From: UBA3700 sp963592135
Lineage (GTDB): Bacteria; Bacillota; Clostridia; Christensenellales; UBA3700
Direction of reading: 5' to 3'
Assembly: GCA_963592135.1 (NCBI GenBank)
Contig: CAVAVP010000013.1
Span: 27,555-91,554, forward strand
DNA length: 64,000 nt
Below are positions 17,658 to 26,552 of the stretch, piece by piece (the first letter of the stretch is position 1; each line of letters begins with the position of its first letter). The translations under genes were made by a program, and so were the position numbers. The notes under the pieces are model-generated. The model ran no database searches, was not told the DNA's origin, and saw only the letters and a list, made by a program, of their open reading frames with translations.

Positions 17658-18077
17658 TTATATCTCTTCTATTGTATATTGCTTATCTTCTGAACAAACA
17701 GATATAATATAACCTTCTATTTCTGAAATATTAAAAATATTATATTTAGGATATGGTTTATATAGACTTAAAGTAGAAACTCCCTCTCCTGTCCACTTAC
17801 AAAAAGATTCATATTCAGTCCATTCTTTTATAGTCATTTTAATCTTTACTTTTCTATCTAAAGATTCAATATCTATTCCAACATTTTTCTCTGAAAACGC
17901 TATAACAAGAATATCTTTTGTATGAGATATAGATATAAAGAGGTTGTCTAATATAGGCTTTCCTTTTGGTGTTTTCTCTATTTTGGCAATATTTTTGTTA
18001 TAAAAAACACTTGCCCTTTTTAAAGCCTCTTTTTTTGAACTTTCTTCATCTTTATTAATACTATAGAAAATTATCAA
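17658..18077 (-). CDS. 4'-phosphopantetheinyl transferase (compact Sfp-type)
   Basis: Transfers phosphopantetheine from CoA to a carrier protein. Motifs of the superfamily are present in order: GKPIL, ISISHTKD, VGIDIE (Mg-binding Asp and Glu) and EWTEYESFCKWTGEG, equivalent to the W.KE..K..G block. At 139 aa it is well below typical Sfp (about 220), nearer AcpS size. It begins with TTG directly after the malQ stop. The nearby acpP, 55 bases on, is the obvious substrate. Confidence 0.75.
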   Translation of the reverse strand: MIIFYSINKDEESSKKEALKRASVFYNKNIAKIEKTPKGKPILDNLFISISHTKDILVIAFSEKNVGIDIESLDRKVKIKMTIKEWTEYESFCKWTGEGVSTLSLYKPYPKYNIFNISEIEGYIISVCSEDKQYTIEEI

Positions 18078-19577
18078 TTAAAATCTACCTGTAGCCTTAT
18101 TTAACTCTAAATAAAAATTTTTCCTACAACTATTAAATTGGTTAACAACTGCCCTATAGGTCCAATTTCCATTAGCAACACCCGGGGTATTCATTCTACA
18201 ATCTGACCCAAATCCAAACAAATCTTGAAGTGGTATTATTGCAATTTGACATTCTGATTCCATAACCTTTTTAATCATAAGTTTTACAGATATAGAATCA
18301 TAAGCGCCAGTTCCCCATACTCTTTTATCACATCCAATATACTCTAATACCCCGTCTCGAGTCTTATCGTCAAGTTCAAATAGCCAACCAAGTGAAGTAT
18401 TGTTATCATGTGTTGCAGTATACCCTATACAATTTTTAACATAGTTACATGGCAAATGAATATTATCACTATCTCCAAAGCCAAAATGCATTACTCTCAT
18501 TCCTGGCAATCCAGTTTTTTTCAACAATTTAGCCACCTTATTATCAATAATACCTAAGTCTTCTGCTATAAATCTATCCTTATTATATTTTTCAAAAATC
18601 AGGTTAAATAAATCCATTCCTACACCTTTAACCCACTTTCCTTCTCTTGCAGTCTTTGCATCTACAGGAATCGCCCAGTATTCTGAAAAAGCTCTAAAAT
18701 GATCTATTCTTAAAATATCATAGATATCCATCATTTGGTCAATTCTATCTATCCACCAGCTATAATTATCTTTCTTCATTTCATCATAATCATATAATGG
18801 ATTACCCCACAATTGCCCATCTTGTGCAAAATAATCAGGAGGAACTCCTGCTACTTTCTTTGGTGTACCATCTTTTTTTAATAGAAAATATTTTCTATTA
18901 GCCCAAACATCAGAACTATCCAACGATACATACATCGGCATATCTCCAATGATTTTCACATTCCTTTCGTTACAAATTTTCTTGGATTTTTTCCACTGAG
19001 TATCCAAGATGTATTGTTCAAATACATAAAAATAATACAAATCTTTATTTTCTTCTATAAACTTTCTTTCATCTATATTTTCTTTAAATTTATATTCTTC
19101 TGGCCAATCTATCCAAGATGAATTATTATTTAATTCTTTTATAGATTTATATAACGCGTAATCATTTACCCATTTTTTATTTTTAATAAAAGTTTTTAAT
19201 TTTTTTTCTAAATCTTTCTTCCTATTATCATACGCTTTATGTAATAGTCTTGTTTTTGAATAATACACAAAACCATAATCCACATTATAAGGTGACCCAT
19301 TATAAACTGCCTCATTTTTATCGCCGTCAGTAATAAACCCTGCATTATATAATCCATCAGGATCTACATATAAAAAGTTTAAAGCAAAAGCGCTATTTCC
19401 AGAATAAGGAGAATTACCAAGACCTATTGTAGTTAATGGCAAAACTTGCCAATAAGTAAATCCTCCTTCTAATAAAAAACCTCTTCCAAATTCTATTTCT
19501 TTTCCAAATCCACCTATACCATATTCATTAGGCAACGTAGATATATTTAGCAAAACGCCAGATGCGCGTTTTAACAT
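18078..19577 (-). CDS. malQ: 4-alpha-glucanotransferase
   Basis: A 499-aa amylomaltase (GH77) that disproportionates malto-oligosaccharides. Start RASGVLLNISTLPNEYGIGGFG and the strings SPYSGNSAFALNFLYV, VGDMPMYV-like GDMPMYVSLDSSDVWAN, RIDHFRAF (nucleophile Asp), AEDLG (acid/base Glu) and THDNNT (third acid) are all intact. GGAGG precedes the ATG and overlaps the end of the alpha/beta hydrolase gene. Cytoplasmic; works with glycogen or maltodextrin metabolism, whose other genes are not in the window. Confidence 0.95.
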   Translation of the reverse strand: MLKRASGVLLNISTLPNEYGIGGFGKEIEFGRGFLLEGGFTYWQVLPLTTIGLGNSPYSGNSAFALNFLYVDPDGLYNAGFITDGDKNEAVYNGSPYNVDYGFVYYSKTRLLHKAYDNRKKDLEKKLKTFIKNKKWVNDYALYKSIKELNNNSSWIDWPEEYKFKENIDERKFIEENKDLYYFYVFEQYILDTQWKKSKKICNERNVKIIGDMPMYVSLDSSDVWANRKYFLLKKDGTPKKVAGVPPDYFAQDGQLWGNPLYDYDEMKKDNYSWWIDRIDQMMDIYDILRIDHFRAFSEYWAIPVDAKTAREGKWVKGVGMDLFNLIFEKYNKDRFIAEDLGIIDNKVAKLLKKTGLPGMRVMHFGFGDSDNIHLPCNYVKNCIGYTATHDNNTSLGWLFELDDKTRDGVLEYIGCDKRVWGTGAYDSISVKLMIKKVMESECQIAIIPLQDLFGFGSDCRMNTPGVANGNWTYRAVVNQFNSCRKNFYLELNKATGRF

Positions 19578-19580
19578 CTT

Positions 19581-20636
19581 TTAAGCCTCCTTTATTGATC
19601 TTTCAAAGAAATCCTCAAGCTTATCCATATATTCTTCATTTAAAGCCAATGTAACCTCTGAAGGAACAAATTGATATCTTTTTTCCATTAAATATTGAAA
19701 ATTATTCATATTTCCCTTTTCCATAAACTTTTTCCCTATACATGATTCATTTATTTTATCTTCGGCCCACTTTGGTCTATGTAATGAATGTTTTAAATCA
19801 TCGAAAATTAAAAACTCAGCTTTTGGATTTGTACATTCATTTTGTCTATAAGCTATTGAGTCTTCCCATTGAACAGTAGGATCATCTTTACTATGTGCAA
19901 TTAAAATAGGCTTTTTAAAATTATTAACACCACCTATTCCCGAATAACTTGCATATTTACCAAATTTAAAATAAGAACAAGCATAAGCTGCAGGTTTTGC
20001 AAATTTTACAGCATCTCCTACAAATTTTTCACCCTGTTCTAATATAATATCCCAAAACTTATTAAAACCTGATGTTGAAGCCACCGCATCTACGTTTTTT
20101 GCTGCATAGGAATCATTTAAAACTGCAGCAGAAGCAAATCCCGACCAACTATGACCAAACACACAAAGTTTTAAACCTTGAGTCTCTGGAAGTTCTCTCA
20201 CATATTTAATTGCATGTTTTAAATCTATAACTGCTTGTTGTAATCCTACCATACCAGAGCCTTCCGAAGTGTCACAACCGGACATGTCGAATCCAAAAAC
20301 GAGCCATCCTTTTCTTGTAAAATAATCTATAACTTGAATGTAGCTATACAAAGTACAACCTATGCCATGCGATACAATTATTACACCTCTATATTCTTTT
20401 ACATTTTCGTTATGAAATAATCCACCGCCCAATTTATGAATACCATTAGTAAAATATTTTGGTTCTTTTACTAAACCTTCATAATCCAGTTCTGTTTTTG
20501 CATAACTAGATCTGGTTACTCTCTTTTTAAAATAAATATCCATAATACCTTGAGTTACAGCCAAAGGTAATACCACTGTTAATCCTAAGATAACATAAAC
20601 AAATATTGCACCTATCATTGTAATTACTTTTTTCAT
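19581..20636 (-). CDS. Alpha/beta hydrolase
   Basis: A 351-aa protein with an N-terminal membrane helix (about 5-27) and an alpha/beta-hydrolase domain. The nucleophile elbow is GHSWSG, an oxyanion segment VVSHGIGCTLYSY, an Asp in SKDDPTVQW and the terminal His in DDLKHSLHRP, completing a Ser-Asp-His triad. It resembles lysophospholipase/monoacylglycerol-lipase-like hydrolases but substrate is unknown. The ATG at 20636 is six bases from a TATAAT, so earlier starts are implausible; another Met lies six codons in. It heads the malQ-PPTase-acpP row. Confidence 0.75.
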   Translation of the reverse strand: MKKVITMIGAIFVYVILGLTVVLPLAVTQGIMDIYFKKRVTRSSYAKTELDYEGLVKEPKYFTNGIHKLGGGLFHNENVKEYRGVIIVSHGIGCTLYSYIQVIDYFTRKGWLVFGFDMSGCDTSEGSGMVGLQQAVIDLKHAIKYVRELPETQGLKLCVFGHSWSGFASAAVLNDSYAAKNVDAVASTSGFNKFWDIILEQGEKFVGDAVKFAKPAAYACSYFKFGKYASYSGIGGVNNFKKPILIAHSKDDPTVQWEDSIAYRQNECTNPKAEFLIFDDLKHSLHRPKWAEDKINESCIGKKFMEKGNMNNFQYLMEKRYQFVPSEVTLALNEEYMDKLEDFFERSIKEA

Positions 20637-20642
20637 AATCTC

Positions 20643-20648
20643 ATTATA
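20643..20648 (-). promoter_or_regulatory. Extended -10 promoter element
   Basis: TGG-TATAAT on the minus strand gives an extended -10 (TGn). No good -35 is present. Transcription would begin at or within a base or two of the ATG at 20636, i.e. leaderless. Confidence 0.5.
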
Positions 20649-20688
20649 CCACAAAAACCGCCTTTATTTAGGGAATTTTTATTTAAAT

Positions 20689-21444
20689 TTACTTTTTCAT
20701 TTTCTGTATATTTCTATTTTTTAACCTATTATTCGGAATAACTATACTGATATTTTTTTCTATTGCATATTCAAATAATTTTTTAATCTTACTATCATAA
20801 ACAGAGTCACTATAAACAAAAATTTGGTTTAATTCTTTTAGTTTATCTACAGTGTATTCAATTGCTTTTATAAGCAATTCACGTTGCTCACCTTTTTTTA
20901 TAGAATCTTTTAAAGAAAAACAAACGATTTTTGCATCTTCATATCCATCTAACATATATTCAAAAGATTTTTCAGTCGAATATGTAATTAATGGTATTAC
21001 ATTTATGCCACATTCAAGCATAAACCACAAAGAAACTATACGCGTTTTATGATGATTCATTATATTAAAATCTTCAATAGTATCACCAACCATAGAATAA
21101 TCTGGAGCTACGACCAACCTAACATTCTTAAACCTCTCTTTAAAACGATTTAATCTTTTTTCATTATTATAATATATTGCATTCCATAAACCATTACTGC
21201 CATCAATTACATTGTCAAATTCAGCAAAAATTACTGCGGTTCTACTTGTCTTATGATATTCTGATTTATCTGAATATAATGCAAAATAATCCACAAGAGC
21301 ATAACTAGGTGTAGGAATATGTGCTAGTTGATGTTTTCCAACAACCCAGGTTTTATTAACCAATGTTAAATAATTAAGATTTAATTTGTTTATTAAATCA
21401 TTCTTTTCCTTATTGTCAAACAAGCAATCAAAATCATTTATCAT
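20689..21444 (-). CDS. DUF4417 domain protein
   Basis: A 251-aa protein recognised by VVAPDYSMVGD, the HHKTRIVSLWFMLECGINVIPLITYS segment and the later FVYSD-type strand, all typical of DUF4417, a family common in phage and mobile elements with no established function. GGGAG six bases before ATG 21444 sets the start. It follows XRE and ImmA/IrrE-type genes, so it may be the effector or cargo of a small mobile-derived module. Confidence 0.7.
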   Translation of the reverse strand: MINDFDCLFDNKEKNDLINKLNLNYLTLVNKTWVVGKHQLAHIPTPSYALVDYFALYSDKSEYHKTSRTAVIFAEFDNVIDGSNGLWNAIYYNNEKRLNRFKERFKNVRLVVAPDYSMVGDTIEDFNIMNHHKTRIVSLWFMLECGINVIPLITYSTEKSFEYMLDGYEDAKIVCFSLKDSIKKGEQRELLIKAIEYTVDKLKELNQIFVYSDSVYDSKIKKLFEYAIEKNISIVIPNNRLKNRNIQKMKK

Positions 21445-21478
21445 TTTATACTCTCCCAAATTTTAAAATACTAAATCT

Positions 21479-21934
21479 TTATAGATTTTCATAATATTCA
21501 GTACAATAATCCTCTATTATGAATCTACCTTTATTTAATACATTTATTCTGCTTTTTATTGTAGATAAAAGTTGAAGTATCAAATCTTTGTTTGCTTTCT
21601 CTGCCTCTTTATTCTGATCAAAAGCATATTCCCCCTTTTTTATATTGTGATTTAATACTATATGTCCAATTTCATGGGGAATTGTAAACTTAATTCTTTG
21701 TTTTGGATAAATTCTATCATTATAATAGATTTCGATTTTGCTGCTTTTTGGATTAATACAATTAAATCCATCTTCATCTAATTTTAACAACAAACTGCTA
21801 TCTTCAAACAAATAATATGGAATTAAATTGATATCTAATTTATTACAAACTTCTTTTAGGTTAAATCCTAGTATAGATATCTTTAATTCTTCATATAAAT
21901 CACATATTACTTCGATAATCTCTTCTCTATTCAT
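21479..21934 (-). CDS. ImmA/IrrE-type metallopeptidase
   Basis: A 151-aa soluble zinc protease with the HEIGHIVLNH active site (about residues 85-94; HExxH). Members such as ImmA cleave the repressor encoded beside them; the adjacent XRE protein is the likely target. Its start overlaps the XRE stop, giving coupled translation. It is complete relative to the short form of the family. Confidence 0.88.
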   Translation of the reverse strand: MNREEIIEVICDLYEELKISILGFNLKEVCNKLDINLIPYYLFEDSSLLLKLDEDGFNCINPKSSKIEIYYNDRIYPKQRIKFTIPHEIGHIVLNHNIKKGEYAFDQNKEAEKANKDLILQLLSTIKSRINVLNKGRFIIEDYCTEYYENL

Positions 21935-22248
21935 TATTTATGACCAAATATTAAATCGATAAGTTCTTTTTTTTCATCATTACTTAATTCGCTTCCACTT
22001 CTTGCTAATAATGCTGTCTTGCATATATCAAATGTCGTTCCTTCCTTTTCCTGTATACCAAGCAATTGATACATACTTACATCCAACGCTCTTGCTATTT
22101 TGCTAAGCATATCGCTGCGAGGTTCTTTTTTTCCACTTAAGTATTTTGACATTGCAGATTCAGAAATCCCCGTTATTTGACATAATTGCTTTTGGCTCAT
22201 CTGTTTATTTTCTAATTCCTTTTTTATATTTTTACCAGTCTCATTCAT
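21934..22248 (-). CDS. XRE-family transcriptional regulator
   Basis: A 104-aa protein with an N-terminal HTH (about 8-62: MSQKQLCQITGISESAMSKYLSGKKEPR) and a short tail ending LSNDEKKELIDLIFG. Likely autorepressor of the XRE-ImmA-DUF4417 operon. GGAGG lies 11 bases before the ATG. The tail is shared with the broken XRE gene near 54.2 kb, suggesting the two are paralogous modules. Confidence 0.88.
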   Translation of the reverse strand: MNETGKNIKKELENKQMSQKQLCQITGISESAMSKYLSGKKEPRSDMLSKIARALDVSMYQLLGIQEKEGTTFDICKTALLARSGSELSNDEKKELIDLIFGHK

Positions 22249-22293
22249 TTCTTTTTATACCTCCTACAGAATCCCCGTATTTATAGCCTATTA

Positions 22294-22308
22294 TTTCCAT
22301 TTCGGAAA
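22294..22308. promoter_or_regulatory. Candidate operator upstream of the XRE gene
   Basis: Inverted repeat TTTCC-N5-GGAAA next to a minus-strand TTGACT, where an XRE autorepressor would be expected to bind. Inference from position and symmetry. Confidence 0.4.
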
Positions 22309-22361
22309 GTCAATTGCTTCTTTAGAAAGTTTTACATTTCTTTTACATTTAACCTTTCAAT

Positions 22362-22399
22362 GAAAAAATATCTCCTTTGTTTTTCACTTAGGAGATATT
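22362..22399 (-). terminator. Terminator of gdhA
   Basis: Ten-base perfect stem AATATCTCCT (22367-22376 with 22390-22399), 13-base loop, T-run on the minus strand. Confidence 0.85.
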
Positions 22400-22434
22400 C
22401 AAATAACTTATTTTTTATTTAATTAAATTATATT

Positions 22435-23781
22435 TTATACAACACCCTCAGCTAGCATAGCTTCTGCAACTTTTAAGAAACCTGCAATATTAGCACCGGC
22501 AACATAGTTACCCTCAACGCCATATTCTTTAGCAGCATTTGCAGCATTGTGATAAATATTAATCATAATATTATGTAATTTTTCATCAACTTCTTCAAAT
22601 GTCCAAGAATATCTCATAGAGTTTTGTGTCATTTCTAATGCAGAAGTAGCAACACCGCCTGCATTTGCTGCTTTTGCTGGTCCAAATAATACTTTATTAC
22701 TTAAGAAATATTGAGTAGCCTCTAATGTTGATGGCATATTTGCGCCTTCGCAAACACACTTTACTCCATTAGCTACTAATACCTTAGCTGATTCTAAATC
22801 AATTTCATTTTGTGTAGCACAAGGTAAAGCTATATCGCATTTAACTGTCCATACACCTTTACACCCCTCGTGGTATTCAGCTTCTGGATGATATGTTACA
22901 TATTCTTTAATTCTCTTTCTTTCAACTTCCTTTAACTTCTTAACAAGATCTAAATCAATACCATTCTTATCATAAACATAACCATTTGAATCAGACATAG
23001 TAACAACCTTTGCCCCTAATTGAGTTGCCTTTTGACAAGCGTAAATTGCAACGTTACCAGAACCTGAAACAGCAACTGTTTTTCCTTTAAATGATGTTCC
23101 ATGGTCGTTTAATAACTCTTCTGTAAAATAACAAAGTCCATAACCTGTGGCTTCAGTTCTTGCTAAAGAACCTCCATATGTTAACCCTTTTCCTGTTAAA
23201 ACTCCAGCAAACTCGTTTCTAATTCTTGAATATTGCCCATATAAATAACCAATTTCTCTGCCTCCAACACCTATATCTCCTGCTGGAACATCTGTGTCTG
23301 CTGAAATATGTTTTGAAAGTTCTGTCATAAAGCTTTGGCAGAATCTCATTACTTCTCCATTCGATTTGCCCTTAGGATCAAAATCTGAACCACCTTTACC
23401 TCCACCGATTGGTAATCCTGTTAAAGAGTTTTTAAATATTTGTTCAAACCCTAAGAACATTATAATTCCTTCATATACAGATGGATGGAATCTAAGTCCT
23501 CCTTTGTAAGGACCAATTGCCTTATTAAATTGTATACGGAATCCTCTATTTACTCTAACTACACCTTTATCATCTACCCAAGGTACTCTAAATTTTATAA
23601 TACGATCTGGTTCAACCAATCTTTCCATAACTCCAGATGCAATAAACTCTGGTCTTCTTTCAAGTACTGGCTCTAAAGATTCTAGTACTTCTCTTACTGC
23701 CTGATGAAACTCAGGCTCATTTGGATTACGTTTCATAACCTCTTCCATTAATTGTTGTGAATATTCTAATTTAAAACTCAT
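22435..23781 (-). CDS. gdhA: NADP-specific glutamate dehydrogenase
   Basis: A 448-aa enzyme that forms glutamate from 2-oxoglutarate and ammonia. Diagnostic pieces are the GPYKGGLRFHP substrate loop, LPIGGGKGGSDFDPKGKS with the catalytic Lys, TDVPAGDIGVGGREIGY, and the Rossmann GSGNVA. Length and sequence match the hexameric anabolic class. GGAGG lies seven bases upstream of the ATG. Monocistronic with its own terminator; its leader contains the hairpin that also ends the rplQ transcript. Confidence 0.95.
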   Translation of the reverse strand: MSFKLEYSQQLMEEVMKRNPNEPEFHQAVREVLESLEPVLERRPEFIASGVMERLVEPDRIIKFRVPWVDDKGVVRVNRGFRIQFNKAIGPYKGGLRFHPSVYEGIIMFLGFEQIFKNSLTGLPIGGGKGGSDFDPKGKSNGEVMRFCQSFMTELSKHISADTDVPAGDIGVGGREIGYLYGQYSRIRNEFAGVLTGKGLTYGGSLARTEATGYGLCYFTEELLNDHGTSFKGKTVAVSGSGNVAIYACQKATQLGAKVVTMSDSNGYVYDKNGIDLDLVKKLKEVERKRIKEYVTYHPEAEYHEGCKGVWTVKCDIALPCATQNEIDLESAKVLVANGVKCVCEGANMPSTLEATQYFLSNKVLFGPAKAANAGGVATSALEMTQNSMRYSWTFEEVDEKLHNIMINIYHNAANAAKEYGVEGNYVAGANIAGFLKVAEAMLAEGVV

Positions 23782-23812
23782 TTTTGAGTCCTCCTGTTTT
23801 TTCTTTTTTTTA

Positions 23813-23857
23813 TAAAAAAAATAACTGATTAACCAATATAAATAATTGATTAATCAG
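23813..23857 (-). terminator. Terminator of the alpha operon (rplQ), inside the gdhA leader
   Basis: Eight-base stem CTGATTAA/TTAATCAG (23825-23832 with 23850-23857), 17-base loop, then TTATTTTTTT on the minus strand. It lies 55 bases past the rplQ stop but downstream of the likely gdhA promoter. Confidence 0.75.
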
Positions 23858-23883
23858 CCATTGATTACTTATTTATTACTTTT

Positions 23884-23912
23884 ATTATAACGTTTTGTTT
23901 GTAAAGTTACAA
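23884..23912 (-). promoter_or_regulatory. Promoter probably serving gdhA
   Basis: Minus-strand TTGTAA (23907-23912), 17-base spacer, TATAAT (23884-23889). The transcript would include the terminator-like hairpin at 23825-23857 before reaching gdhA. Confidence 0.55.
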
Positions 23913-24446
23913 TTACTTAGATTCTTTAGTTGTATTTTTAACAAACTCTAGAATAGCTTTATCAGCATTATCTCCTCTTCTTTCACCGTTTCTTAGAACT
24001 CTTGTATAACCACCTTTTTGTCCTAAAGATTCAGCTCTCTTAGCATAGAATGGAGCATATTCTCTGAAAATCTTTTCAATTAAAGGATGCTTAGCATCTT
24101 TAGTTCTTTCGTTATAAGCAGACTTAGATTCACCATCATTCTTTGATTCTTGTAAATCTCTTAAGCTTCCCATTAACTTTCTTCTAACTGCTAGCTTCTT
24201 TGAACCATCATTAACAAACTCAACTTCAACGCTTTTTCCGTCTGTTGTTTTTACTGTTTTTTTAACTTTTACTACATCTTCATATGAATTAATAGCTGCT
24301 GTTAATAATCTTTCAGCATAAGCTTGAACTTCTTTAGCTCTTTCATAAGTTGTTTCGATACGTCCATTCCAGAAAAGTTCAGAGGCTAAATTCTTTATGA
24401 TGGCCATTCTAGCATCTGCTGTTCTTCCTAATTTTCTATTTGCCAT
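23913..24446 (-). CDS. rplQ: 50S ribosomal protein L17 (long form)
   Basis: Lies near the exit tunnel of the large subunit. N-terminal LGRTADARMAIIKNLASELFWNGRIETTYERAKE and C-terminal KGGYTRVLRNGERRGD are conserved. At 177 aa it is about 55 residues longer than B. subtilis L17 because of a charged insertion (about 58-125) in the middle. Last gene of the rpsM-rpoA operon, 13 bases after rpoA. Confidence 0.95.
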   Translation of the reverse strand: MANRKLGRTADARMAIIKNLASELFWNGRIETTYERAKEVQAYAERLLTAAINSYEDVVKVKKTVKTTDGKSVEVEFVNDGSKKLAVRRKLMGSLRDLQESKNDGESKSAYNERTKDAKHPLIEKIFREYAPFYAKRAESLGQKGGYTRVLRNGERRGDNADKAILEFVKNTTKESK

Positions 24447-24459
24447 AGTCTATAACCTC

Positions 24460-25428
24460 CTAGTCGATTTCTTTTGTTTTTAAAGAAAGATTCATTTTAG
24501 CAATTTTTTCAATAATTTCTTCTAATGACTTCTTTCCTAAGTTTCTTGATTTCATTAAATCTTCAGCTGAATGCTCACATAGTTCTGGAATTGTATTTAT
24601 ATTCATTCTCTTTAAAACATTGTAAGCTCTAACACTTAAATCTAAATCTTCAATTGGTGATACTTTAACTTCAACTTCCTTAACTTCACCAGTATTCATC
24701 TTAATAATATTGCTTGAATCAGATAACTCTGTAAATAATACAATATGTTGTTGCATTAAATTTGCTGCTAAACTGATAATTTCTTTTGGTGTCTTTGTTC
24801 CGTTTGTTTCAACAGATATTGTTAATTTTTCATAAGACATATCTCCACCAACTCTAGCTTGCTCTACTTGATAACTTGCTGTTATAACTGGAGTAAATAT
24901 TGAGTCGATTGAAATATATGCTGCATCTTGATTGAATTCGTTTGCTAGATTTTTCTTATGATCACGAGCTGAAACATAACCTCTGCCTACGCCAATAATG
25001 ATTTGCATATTTAAACTTGCATTATCATCAAGTGTACAAATATACATATCTGGATTAACAATTTCAACATCTGAGTTACAATCAATATCTTTTGCTGTAA
25101 CTACACCAGCTTCATGTTTATTGATATTACATACTGTAATGAAATTTTCATCAGATGTGTTTGCTTTAACCGCTAAACCCTTAATGTTTAAGATGATATC
25201 TGTAATATCTTCTTTAACACCAGGGATACAAGTAAACTCATGTGTAGCGCCTTCAATTTTAATACCAATTGCTGCTGCGCCTGGTAGTGTTCCTAAAAGG
25301 ATTCTTCTTAAACTATTTCCTAGTGTAATACCGAAACCTCTTTCAAGTGGCTCAACTACGAAATCCATTTTTCTTTCATTACCATCTACTGGATTATATG
25401 TAATAACTGGTTGCTTAATCTCTATCAT
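24460..25428 (-). CDS. rpoA: DNA-directed RNA polymerase subunit alpha
   Basis: A 322-aa scaffold subunit of RNA polymerase. N-terminal assembly domain contains PLERGFGITLGNSLRRILL; the C-terminal domain (about 255-318) has LSVRAYNVLKRM, retaining the Arg and Asn used for UP-element contact, and NLGKKSLEEI. Length normal. AGGAGG is nine bases before the ATG. Confidence 0.98.
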   Translation of the reverse strand: MIEIKQPVITYNPVDGNERKMDFVVEPLERGFGITLGNSLRRILLGTLPGAAAIGIKIEGATHEFTCIPGVKEDITDIILNIKGLAVKANTSDENFITVCNINKHEAGVVTAKDIDCNSDVEIVNPDMYICTLDDNASLNMQIIIGVGRGYVSARDHKKNLANEFNQDAAYISIDSIFTPVITASYQVEQARVGGDMSYEKLTISVETNGTKTPKEIISLAANLMQQHIVLFTELSDSSNIIKMNTGEVKEVEVKVSPIEDLDLSVRAYNVLKRMNINTIPELCEHSAEDLMKSRNLGKKSLEEIIEKIAKMNLSLKTKEID

Positions 25429-25494
25429 GCGTTTTGTTCCTCCTAATTTTTATACTAGTTTTAACGACTTTTGTTTTTTAATTTAAAATTAGTA

Positions 25495-26118
25495 TTACTT
25501 AGAATATAACTCGACAATCATATGTTCTGCGATTGGTTGAGTGATATCTTCTCTTGTTGGCAATTCAACAACTTTTCCTGTTAAAGTAGCGTTGTCAAAT
25601 TCAACCCACTTAACTAAACCGATAGCCTTTGCTTCCTTTACTGCCTTATAGTAAGCTTTGTCTTGCTTATTTTCTTTAACTGCAATAACATCACCCTTCT
25701 TTACTAAATATGAAGGAATATTTACTGTCTTACCATTAACAGTGATTGTAGCATGGTTAACTAATTGTCTAGCTTGCTCTCTTGATGAAGCAATTCCCAT
25801 TCTGAAAACAACATTATCCAATCTTCTCTCAAGAAGGATTAACATGTTTTCACCGGTGATACCACGCATATTTTCAGCTTTTGCAAAATAACCTCTAAAT
25901 TGTTTTTCGCATAATCCATAAATTCTCTTTGCTTTTTGTTTTTCTCTTAATTGTGCAGCATAATCTGAAGCTTTCTTCTTAGCAGCTCCATGTTGTCCTG
26001 GAGGTGTCAAACGTTTGTCAAAAGAACATTTCCCAGAAGTACATCTTTCGCCTTTTAAGAATAATTTTGCTCCTTCACGTCTACATAAACGACATGCTGG
26101 TCCTGTATACTTAGCCAT
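25495..26118 (-). CDS. rpsD: 30S ribosomal protein S4 (zinc-binding type)
   Basis: A 207-aa 16S rRNA nucleating protein. The N-terminus carries a four-Cys zinc site (CRLC ... CTSGKC, residues about 9-31), and the S4 RNA-binding domain follows with RRLDNVVFRMG and QARQLVNHATITVNGK. In B. subtilis rpsD lies apart from the alpha operon; here it is inside it, between rpsK and rpoA. Confidence 0.97.
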   Translation of the reverse strand: MAKYTGPACRLCRREGAKLFLKGERCTSGKCSFDKRLTPPGQHGAAKKKASDYAAQLREKQKAKRIYGLCEKQFRGYFAKAENMRGITGENMLILLERRLDNVVFRMGIASSREQARQLVNHATITVNGKTVNIPSYLVKKGDVIAVKENKQDKAYYKAVKEAKAIGLVKWVEFDNATLTGKVVELPTREDITQPIAEHMIVELYSK

Positions 26119-26137
26119 TTTACCTTACCTCCTGAAA

Positions 26138-26539
26138 TTATAATCTTCTATGCTTTGGTGGACGACAACCATTGTGAGGAATTGGAGAAACGTCTTTAAT
26201 CATTGTAACTTCCATACCTACAACTTGTAGAGCTCTGATAGCGCTTTCTCTTCCTTGTCCAGGACCGTTAACGAATACTTCTACTGTCTTCATTCCCATA
26301 TCTGCTGCTGCCTTAGCTGCGTCTTCTGCAACGATTTGACCTGCAAAAGCAGATGATTTCTTAGATCCACGTAACTTTAACTTACCAGCGCTTGACCAGC
26401 TAACAGTGTTACCTTGTGTATCTGTAATTGTTACTATAGTGTTGTTGAAAGAGCTATGAATATGAACTTGGCCCTTTTCAACACGACGCTTATTTGCATT
26501 GCGCTTTTTAGCTGTTGTGCTTGTTTTTGCTGTTGCCAT
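26138..26539 (-). CDS. rpsK: 30S ribosomal protein S11
   Basis: A 133-aa protein of the small-subunit platform. VHIHSSFNNTIVTITD, GKLKLRGSKKSSAFAGQ and the ending ISPIPHNGCRPPKHRRL-type block are intact. Located between rpsM and rpsD with GGAGG upstream. Confidence 0.97.
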   Translation of the reverse strand: MATAKTSTTAKKRNANKRRVEKGQVHIHSSFNNTIVTITDTQGNTVSWSSAGKLKLRGSKKSSAFAGQIVAEDAAKAAADMGMKTVEVFVNGPGQGRESAIRALQVVGMEVTMIKDVSPIPHNGCRPPKHRRL

Positions 26540-26552
26540 AATTTAACTCCTC

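Noticed and set aside
24998..25486. 162-codon plus-strand frame
   Set aside because: Lies opposite rpoA, no ribosome site; an artefact of codon bias.
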